Source: an uncultured Saprospiraceae bacterium
GTDB lineage: Bacteria > Bacteroidota > Bacteroidia > Chitinophagales > Saprospiraceae
NCBI GenBank assembly: GCA_937942465.1
Contig: CALDEO010000156.1
Span: forward strand, 1-11,446
Direction: 5' to 3'
DNA: 11,446 nucleotides
The notes beneath the pieces are model-generated. The model was not told where the DNA came from. It was given only the letters and a program-made list of their open reading frames with translations, and made no database searches. The position numbers and the translations under genes were made by a program. This document shows, piece by piece, positions 6,470 to 11,446 of this stretch. Position 1 is the first letter of the stretch. The number at the start of each line of letters is the position of its first letter.

Positions 6470-9082
6470 ATGAAAAAACTGAATTTGATGTTCACTTTCG
6501 TCCTTTTGGCTACCGTTGTTGCATTCGCACAACCAGAGTCAGCAGATCCAGGAAAGTGTTACGCAAAATGCCTAATTCAGGATCAGTATGAAACTGTTAC
6601 TGAGCAAATCCTAACAAAAGAAGCATCTTCTAGAGTTGAGGTAGTACCTGCTCAATATGAAACTGTGACAGAGGAATTACTAAAGAAAGAGGCTAGTACT
6701 ACATTATCTGTAGTTCCTGCAACTTTTGAAACAGTAACTGAGGAGAAGTTAGCAAAAGAAGCAAGTAGTACATTAAGTACATCACCTGCAACTTTCGAAA
6801 CAACGACTCAAGAAGTACTTGTACGTGATCCAGGTAAAACTATTAGCATTGTTCCTGCTAAATTCAACACTGAAACTGAGCAAGTTTTAGTAAAAGAAGG
6901 AAGTAACGGATTAAGAGTAATCCCTGCTAAATTTGAAACTGTATCTGAAGAAGTACTAGTTAAAGAAGCATTCAAACAACTAAGAGTTGTTCCTGCTACT
7001 TTCGAAACTGTTACTGAAGAGAAATTAGTTCAAGAAGCTTATGACGTTGTTACTGTTGTTCCTGCTGTTTATGAAACAGTAACTGAGGAGAAATTAGTAA
7101 AAGATGGTTATTCAACTATCAAGTCAGTAGCTGGTACTACTAACTTAGGTGTATTATTAGAAGCTGTTAACGGTGGAAGTAATGCATACACAATGACTGC
7201 AGGTGGTAAAGCTATCGCTGGTAACAACCCAAGTCAAGGAGCTGTAAGAAACTTAACTTCTGACGAAGTTGCTGCTATTAAAGCTTTAGGTTCAAATGCA
7301 ACTTTATCTAAAGATTCTTACGGAAACGTATATGCTACTATGACAGAAGAGATCTTAAACAAAGACGGTTATAACACATTAAGAGTTGTACCTGCTGTTT
7401 ACGAAACTGTATCTGAAGAAGTATTAGAAAAAGAAGCTTACTCTACATTAAGAGTAATACCTGCTGTTTACGAAACTGTAAGTGAGCAAGTATTAGCTAA
7501 AGAAGCTAGTTCAAGAATTGAAAAGAAACCAGCTAAGTACACTACTGAGACAACTGAGATCGAAGTATCTCCTGCGTCTACTAAGTGGGTAAAGAAAAAA
7601 GCTGATAGAAACTGTTTATCTGCAGATCCTAACGACTGTCTAGTATGGTGTTTAGTTGAAACTCCTGCTCAATTCAGAACAGTAACTAAGAAAGTAAGAG
7701 TAGGTTGTGATGCTGGTTATACAGAAAGTGGTGACGATTGTGTTAAAACTATCGAAATTCCTGCTGAGTATACAACTAGAACATACCAAAAATTAGTAAG
7801 TGCTGCGACTACTGAGTCTAACCAAGTACCTGCTAAGTATTCTACTAGAACATACCAAAGACTAGTAAGTGCTGCTACAACTGAGTCTAACCCAGTTGCT
7901 GCTACATACAAAACTAGAACTTACAAGAAATTAGTTTTAACTGTAGGTGAAGCATCTAACGATGTTGCTGCTCAATACACAACTAGAACGTACCAAAAAT
8001 TAGTAAGTGGTCCTACTTCTACTGTAAACACTGTACCTGCTAAGTATGAAACTAGATCTTACCAGAGAGTTGCAACTGCAGCTACTGTAGAAGAAGTTGA
8101 AGTTCCTGCTAGTTACACTACAAGAACATACAGAAAAGTATCAGCTAACGCTGCAACTGAAGATTTACCATGTAATTCAAGAATGGTATTGGATAACATT
8201 AACTTCCAATCAGGTTCTGCTGTATTATTATCTTCTTCAAATGCTGAAATCGCTAAGTTAACATCTATGTTAAACAACCAACCTGCTGTTACTGCAACAT
8301 TAGTTGGACATACTGATAGCCAAGGTGGAGAAGCTGCTAACAGAACTTTATCTAGAAATAGAGCAAAAGCTGTTTACGATGCATTAGTATCTTCAGGTAT
8401 TAGCGCAAGTAGATTAAACTACGAAGGTAGAGGTGAAGCTGAACCAGTTGCATCTAACGATACTGCTGACGGAAGAAGAAAGAATAGAAGAACTGAATTC
8501 TTAACAGTTGGTGCTACAGGTGGTGGTGATTGTAACGAATATTCTACTAGAACTTTCCAGAGATTAGCTTCTGCTGCATCTACTTCTTACAGTGACATCG
8601 CTGCTGAGTACGGTACTGTATCTAGTCAAAAATTAGTAAATGATGCAACTTCTCAGTCTTCTGAGATTCCTGCTCAATACAAGACTAGATCTTACAAGAA
8701 AGTTGCTAACGATGCTACTACTAGATCTAATGACGTACCACAACAAATGGGTACAAGATCTTACAAGAGATTAGCTTCTGCTGCAACTACAAGAACAACA
8801 GATATTCCTGCTGAATACAAAACTGTTTCTAAGAAACAATTAGTAAAAGCTGGTGGAATGACTGAGTGGAGAGAAGTTGTATGTGCTGATGATGTAACTA
8901 AGCAATTAGTTAGACAAGTACAGAATGCTCTAATGTCAAGAGGTTATAACCTAGGTGCTTCTGGTGCTGATAATGACATGGGACCTTCAACTAAAGCTGC
9001 TTTAGCGAAATTCCAAAAGGACAATAACCTTCCAATCGGAAGTTTAGACTTCGAAACTTTAAGAGCTTTAGGAGTTAAGTAA
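6470..9082 (+). CDS. Secreted 23-residue-repeat protein with OmpA-like and peptidoglycan-binding domains
   Basis: An 870-residue envelope protein with no named gene I know. A signal peptide (1-20, cut likely after AFA) has no lipobox. Residues 39-378 hold twelve 23-residue repeats of the type xYETVTEExLxKEA...VVPA, interrupted by a 64-residue foreign segment (223-286). A cysteine-rich linker (379-432, Cys382, 390, 394, 413, 424) follows. Six repeats of a second type, xYTTRTYQKLVSAAT...VPA, cover 433-570. An OmpA C-terminal domain (571-683) has GHTD with Asp616 and, 15 residues on, Arg631, the pair that binds diaminopimelate in OmpA; it also ends GRRKNRRTEF. Five more repeats (690-804) and a PG_binding_1 domain (805-870, GYNLG, TKAALAKFQKD) close the protein. 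No outer-membrane barrel and no type IX sorting domain are visible. Arg is almost always AGA and Leu mostly TTA, a stronger bias than in the neighbours, suggesting high expression. Likely a periplasmic wall tether; this is inference. Confidence 0.9.
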   Translation: MKKLNLMFTFVLLATVVAFAQPESADPGKCYAKCLIQDQYETVTEQILTKEASSRVEVVPAQYETVTEELLKKEASTTLSVVPATFETVTEEKLAKEASSTLSTSPATFETTTQEVLVRDPGKTISIVPAKFNTETEQVLVKEGSNGLRVIPAKFETVSEEVLVKEAFKQLRVVPATFETVTEEKLVQEAYDVVTVVPAVYETVTEEKLVKDGYSTIKSVAGTTNLGVLLEAVNGGSNAYTMTAGGKAIAGNNPSQGAVRNLTSDEVAAIKALGSNATLSKDSYGNVYATMTEEILNKDGYNTLRVVPAVYETVSEEVLEKEAYSTLRVIPAVYETVSEQVLAKEASSRIEKKPAKYTTETTEIEVSPASTKWVKKKADRNCLSADPNDCLVWCLVETPAQFRTVTKKVRVGCDAGYTESGDDCVKTIEIPAEYTTRTYQKLVSAATTESNQVPAKYSTRTYQRLVSAATTESNPVAATYKTRTYKKLVLTVGEASNDVAAQYTTRTYQKLVSGPTSTVNTVPAKYETRSYQRVATAATVEEVEVPASYTTRTYRKVSANAATEDLPCNSRMVLDNINFQSGSAVLLSSSNAEIAKLTSMLNNQPAVTATLVGHTDSQGGEAANRTLSRNRAKAVYDALVSSGISASRLNYEGRGEAEPVASNDTADGRRKNRRTEFLTVGATGGGDCNEYSTRTFQRLASAASTSYSDIAAEYGTVSSQKLVNDATSQSSEIPAQYKTRSYKKVANDATTRSNDVPQQMGTRSYKRLASAATTRTTDIPAEYKTVSKKQLVKAGGMTEWREVVCADDVTKQLVRQVQNALMSRGYNLGASGADNDMGPSTKAALAKFQKDNNLPIGSLDFETLRALGVK
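6584..7603 (+). repeat. Repeat block A: twelve 69-bp (23-residue) units, acidic type
   Basis: Units begin at residues 39, 62, 85, 108, 131, 154, 177, 200, then 287, 310, 333 and 356, all exactly 23 residues. The consensus is [Y/F]ETV[T/S]EE-x-L-x-KEA with V-[V/I]-PA at the end. Units 5-7 and 10-11 are the most alike. The last unit (356-378) is degenerate and lysine-rich. Bases 7136-7327 (residues 223-286) are a non-repeat insertion at a unit boundary. By hand count the first eleven units have a net charge of about -16. Confidence 0.9.
7766..8179 (+). repeat. Repeat block B: six 69-bp units, basic TRTY type
   Basis: Units start at residues 433, 456, 479, 502, 525 and 548. The consensus is xY-x-TRTYQ[K/R]LVSAAT...V[P/A]A. 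It keeps the Tyr/Thr/Leu/PA skeleton of block A but replaces the acidic TEE with TRTYQK. The first two units share 19 of 23 residues and are close at DNA level, suggesting recent duplication. The block ends at Cys568, just before the OmpA-like domain. Confidence 0.9.
8537..8881 (+). repeat. Repeat block C: five 69-bp units after the OmpA-like domain
   Basis: Units start at residues 690, 713, 736, 759 and 782, in exact 23-residue register. They resemble block B (TRTFQRL, TRSYKKV, TRSYKRL), with the second and fifth units closer to the block A skeleton (TVSSQKL, TVSKKQL). The array therefore resumes after the OmpA-like domain and leads into the C-terminal peptidoglycan-binding domain. Confidence 0.85.
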
Positions 9083-9106
9083 TACTTCTAAAACCCTAAA
9101 TTATAT

Positions 9107-9140
9107 AGGCCCTAGATCTTTTGATCTAGGGCCTTTTTTT
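9107..9140 (+). terminator. Strong Rho-independent terminator of the repeat protein gene
   Basis: AGGCCCTAGATC (9107-9118), loop TTTT, GATCTAGGGCCT (9123-9134) form a perfect 12-bp stem followed by seven T (9134-9140). It begins 24 bases after the stop codon. It is the strongest hairpin in the window and isolates the repeat gene from glyA. Confidence 0.97.
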
Positions 9141-9266
9141 ATGCTTGCTTCTCTCCTACTCCATTATACCGATAGTATTAAATAGTTACATCTACCAAGT
9201 ACAACCGCATAACAGTGCTAAGTAATAGATCTCGTACGTCAAAAAATATGTATTAATATCTCAGAC

Positions 9267-9290
9267 CAACAATAAATTAATTTATAGTTG
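9267..9290. promoter_or_regulatory. 24-bp inverted repeat upstream of glyA, candidate operator
   Basis: A perfect 14-bp palindrome, ATAAATTAATTTAT (9272-9285), is flanked by CAAC (9267-9270) and GTTG (9287-9290), its inverted copy; only the A/A pair 9271/9286 breaks the symmetry. It ends 2 bases before the exact -7 box at 9293 and so covers the promoter spacer, a usual place for a repressor. Apart from this and the -7 box, 9141-9319 holds nothing I can name. Confidence 0.4.
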
Positions 9291-9292
9291 TG

Positions 9293-9300
9293 TACATTTG
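9293..9300 (+). promoter_or_regulatory. -7 box for glyA
   Basis: TACATTTG is an exact TAnnTTTG match, 20-27 bases before the glyA ATG, predicting a leader of about a dozen bases. No TTG is present at the -33 distance; that place is taken by the inverted repeat. Confidence 0.5.
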
Positions 9301-9319
9301 TTTCAAATAATATCAAACT

Positions 9320-10594
9320 ATGGATACTCAGATATTTAATCTAATTGCCGAAGAAGAAAAACGTCAAATCAGAGGCATCGAACTAATCGCTTCAGAAAAC
9401 TTTGCTAGTGATCAAGTAATGAAAGCTATGGGTTCTTGTCTAACCAATAAATATGCTGAAGGCTATCCAGGTAAGAGATATTATGGAGGATGTGAAGTTG
9501 TAGATCAAGTAGAGCAAATTGCAATCGATAGACTTAAAGAGTTATTCGGTGCTGAATATGCCAATGTACAACCCCACTCTGGAGCTCAAGCCAATGCTGC
9601 AATATTTTTAGGCGTATTACAGCCAGGAGATAAAATCATGGGTTTTGATCTATCTCACGGAGGGCACTTATCTCATGGATCACCAGTCAACTTCTCTGGT
9701 AAACATTTCGATCCAGTATTTTATGGTGTAGAAAGAGAAACTGGTCTTATCGATATGGATAAGGTAGAAGCACTCGCCAAAGAGCACAAACCAAAACTAC
9801 TAATATGTGGTGCCAGCGCCTATAGTAGAGATTGGGATTACGAAAGATTCAGAGCTATTGCAGATTCTGTTGGAGCATTACTCCTTGCTGACATAAGTCA
9901 TCCCGCTGGTCTTATAGCCACTGGCCTGCTTAACAATCCTATGGAGCACTGTCATATTATAAGCTCGACTACTCACAAGACCCTCAGAGGTCCAAGGGGA
10001 GGTATTATCATGCTAGGTAAGGACTTTGAAAATCCTTGGGGTAGAACAACTAAAAAAGGCAATCCGATCAAGATGTCAAGTATTCTTAACTCCGCAGTAT
10101 TCCCAGGGATGCAAGGTGGACCATTGGAACATATTATCGCATCTAAGGCTGTGTCATTTCAAGAAGCACTCTCTCCTACTTATAAAGAATACACTAAGAA
10201 AGTAATACTCAATGCACAAACATTGACTAACGAACTCGTAGCTAAAGGTTATGATATTATATCTGGTGGTACTGACAATCATCTTGCTCTCATAGACTTA
10301 AGAAGCAAAAACATCAACGGTAAAGTAGCAGAAGCAGCCTTAGGCGAAGCAGATATTACAGTAAACAAAAACATGGTCCCTTTTGATGATAAAAGTCCAT
10401 TTGTTACATCTGGTATCAGAATAGGGTCATCTGCAATAACAACAAGAGGCATAGATACTGATGGTTGTAAGCAAATAGTACACTGGATTGATAAAGCGAT
10501 TATGAATCATGATAATGCTGCTGTATTAGCAAGTATCAAAAACGAAGTGAATGAATTCATGAGCCCCTATCCCCTATTTGCGGATCGATTCTAA
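9320..10594 (+). CDS. glyA: Serine hydroxymethyltransferase
   Basis: Cytoplasmic PLP enzyme that converts serine and tetrahydrofolate to glycine and 5,10-methylenetetrahydrofolate, the main source of one-carbon units. The 424 residues are full length. Visible are LIASENF (22-28), [16 protein letters not shown] (44-59, with Tyr45, Glu47 and Tyr55 matching E. coli Tyr55, Glu57 and Tyr65), His116 that stacks on [11 protein letters not shown] (191-198) with Asp191 for the PLP nitrogen, and [13 protein letters not shown] with Schiff-base Lys220. [13 protein letters not shown] carries the carboxylate-binding Arg. An extra stretch before MQGGPLEH (about 240-270), compared with E. coli, is as I remember the Bacteroidota form. 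The gene has its own promoter region and runs 21 bases into the 3' end of convergent truA, with no terminator between. Confidence 0.97.
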   Translation: MDTQIFNLIAEEEKRQIRGIELIASENFASDQVMKAMGSCLTNKYAEGYPGKRYYGGCEVVDQVEQIAIDRLKELFGAEYANVQPHSGAQANAAIFLGVLQPGDKIMGFDLSHGGHLSHGSPVNFSGKHFDPVFYGVERETGLIDMDKVEALAKEHKPKLLICGASAYSRDWDYERFRAIADSVGALLLADISHPAGLIATGLLNNPMEHCHIISSTTHKTLRGPRGGIIMLGKDFENPWGRTTKKGNPIKMSSILNSAVFPGMQGGPLEHIIASKAVSFQEALSPTYKEYTKKVILNAQTLTNELVAKGYDIISGGTDNHLALIDLRSKNINGKVAEAALGEADITVNKNMVPFDDKSPFVTSGIRIGSSAITTRGIDTDGCKQIVHWIDKAIMNHDNAAVLASIKNEVNEFMSPYPLFADRF

Positions 10595-11332
10595 ATCATA
10601 ACATATATCTGTAAGATACAAGCCATCGCCTGGAACACTCCATGCTATGGGTAGCTTAGACTGTTCGTCCATACAATGGATAAGGTCGTCTATCGAGTAT
10701 TTGCCTCGAGCAATATTGATATGTGCTCCTACTATAAGACGGATCATACCCCTTAGGAATCTATTGGCAGTGATTGTATACTTGAAGTATTCAAATCCAT
10801 TAAACTCCTCAATAGTCCAGCTACTCTTAGTAATGTCACATAGGTATCCCGTATTATCAGATCCAACCTTGCAAAATGGCTTAAAGGAGTTGTACCGAGA
10901 GATTAAAGTTGCTATCTCATTAAGCTTATCTAACTCAAATTTATAAATGGTTGAAAGTGCCAACTCTTGTGAAAATGGATTGTGATGACGATTGATATAA
11001 TAGTGGTAAGTCCTCGATGTAGCATCAAATCGAGCATGAAACTCCTCCACAACTGGAAATAATTCCTTAATGACAATGTCATAAGGCAGTATGCTATTCA
11101 CTTTAAACTTAACGTCTAATCCCTCTTTTATCTCGCCTAAGTCGCAATGAGCTACATAATCTGATGCATGTACTCCGGCATCAGTACGACCACAACCAAA
11201 TAGCACCACCTCATACCCGAGTAACATAGTGAATGCCTCTTCTATCTTTTGCTGAATAGTCATGGCATTGGGCTGACGTTGCCATCCATGATAGTTTGTT
11301 CCCTTGTATGCTAGTCTGATAAAGTATCTCAA
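10574..11332 (-). CDS. truA: tRNA pseudouridine(38-40) synthase TruA
   Basis: Converts uridines 38, 39 and 40 of the tRNA anticodon arm to pseudouridine. The 252 residues fit the family. The start [19 protein letters not shown] is typical, and the catalytic Asp51 lies in [12 protein letters not shown] (45-56), matching E. coli Asp60. [16 protein letters not shown] follows, and [13 protein letters not shown] near the C-terminus is the usual second-half motif. The start codon is TTG (11330-11332); upstream in frame there is only a short stretch to a TGA at 11354-11356 with no ATG or GTG, and TTG places the methionine exactly before the conserved RYF. Its last seven codons overlap the end of glyA on the other strand. 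Confidence 0.95.
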   Translation of the reverse strand: MRYFIRLAYKGTNYHGWQRQPNAMTIQQKIEEAFTMLLGYEVVLFGCGRTDAGVHASDYVAHCDLGEIKEGLDVKFKVNSILPYDIVIKELFPVVEEFHARFDATSRTYHYYINRHHNPFSQELALSTIYKFELDKLNEIATLISRYNSFKPFCKVGSDNTGYLCDITKSSWTIEEFNGFEYFKYTITANRFLRGMIRLIVGAHINIARGKYSIDDLIHCMDEQSKLPIAWSVPGDGLYLTDICYDLESIRK

Positions 11333-11362
11333 TACATCTAGATTATAAATGAATCACTAGTA

Positions 11363-11370
11363 CAAAGATG
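11363..11370 (-). promoter_or_regulatory. Possible -7 box for truA
   Basis: The minus strand reads CATCTTTG, one base off TAnnTTTG, about 31 bases before the TTG start. The same octamer stands before porX. No clear -33 TTG is seen, and truA could instead be read through from a gene beyond the window. Confidence 0.25.
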
Positions 11371-11392
11371 CTTAAGAAAAATGATGAAATCA

Positions 11393-11446
11393 TTAATTAG
11401 TATGAATCAACTTGATAGATTTTTTATAATCCTCTGCAACTACAAC
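11393..11446 (-). CDS. Possible 3' end of a gene upstream of truA
   Basis: One minus-strand frame is open from the window edge for 17 codons (ending AEDYKKSIKLIHTN) and stops with TAA at 11395-11393; the other two minus frames stop at once. The charged, helix-like tail looks like a protein C-terminus and would place a gene 60 bases upstream of truA on the same strand. The opposite strand also has an ATG at 11381 open to the edge (22 codons), so the call is weak. Too little is visible to name a product. Confidence 0.3.
   Translation of the reverse strand, partial: VVVAEDYKKSIKLIHTN

Noticed and set aside
6470..6571. Lipoprotein signal in the repeat protein
   Set aside because: The first Cys (residue 30) is ten residues past the AFA cleavage site and is not in a lipobox.
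6584..8881. Regular 69-bp repeats as a CRISPR array or satellite
   Set aside because: The repeats are in frame, diverge mostly at silent or conservative positions and have no unique spacers; they encode protein repeats.
8882..9082. Type IX secretion sorting domain at the C-terminus of the repeat protein
   Set aside because: The C-terminus is a clear PG_binding_1 domain; no type A or B sorting signature is seen, so export beyond the periplasm by this route is not supported.
10647..10946. 99-codon plus-strand reading frame antisense to truA
   Set aside because: It lies wholly inside truA, whose family motifs are clear on the other strand; no promoter box or family pattern supports it.

Overview
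The window is about 11.4 kb of AT-rich chromosome from a member of the Bacteroidota. Four things support this. A PorX-type regulator (receiver plus PglZ domain) is present. Exact TAnnTTTG promoter -7 boxes stand before several genes. No clear Shine-Dalgarno sequence precedes any start codon. SerA is the short form without an ACT domain. A Saprospiria-like lineage is possible from the style of the repeat protein, but that is a guess. No mobile element, CRISPR array, tRNA or rRNA was seen.

Left part (1-3358): the 3' end of serA (+), a Na+/Ca2+-antiporter-family gene (-) convergent with it, then, across a 265-bp divergent gap, tatC followed 10 nt later by a small two-helix membrane protein with a PH-like tail (+).

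Centre (3359-6469): porX (-), ending at a strong terminator, is divergent from an HD-domain nucleotide phosphohydrolase (+). Their shared 113-bp spacer carries promoter-like boxes for both directions and two inverted repeats.

Right-centre (6470-9140): the most distinctive gene encodes an 870-residue secreted protein. It is made almost entirely of about 24 copies of a 23-residue repeat in three blocks. An OmpA-type peptidoglycan-binding domain sits inside the array between two flanking cysteines, and a second peptidoglycan-binding domain forms the C-terminus. Acidic repeats lie in the N-terminal half and basic repeats in the C-terminal half. A Cys-x3-Cys cap motif occurs twice, and a 64-residue segment of unknown nature interrupts the first block. 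Its codon use suggests high expression, and a textbook terminator closes the gene. I infer a long periplasmic tether or rod with two cell-wall anchors.

Right part (9141-11446): glyA (+), with an exact -7 box and a 24-bp inverted repeat just upstream, overlaps convergent truA (-) by 21 bp. The last about 110 bases hold the truA leader and an uncertain gene end.

Most genes are housekeeping: serine/glycine metabolism (serA, glyA), protein export (tatC), tRNA modification (truA) and cation exchange. The envelope theme comes from tatC, porX (type IX secretion control) and the repeat/OmpA protein. No operon linking these three is visible, so any functional connection is inference.
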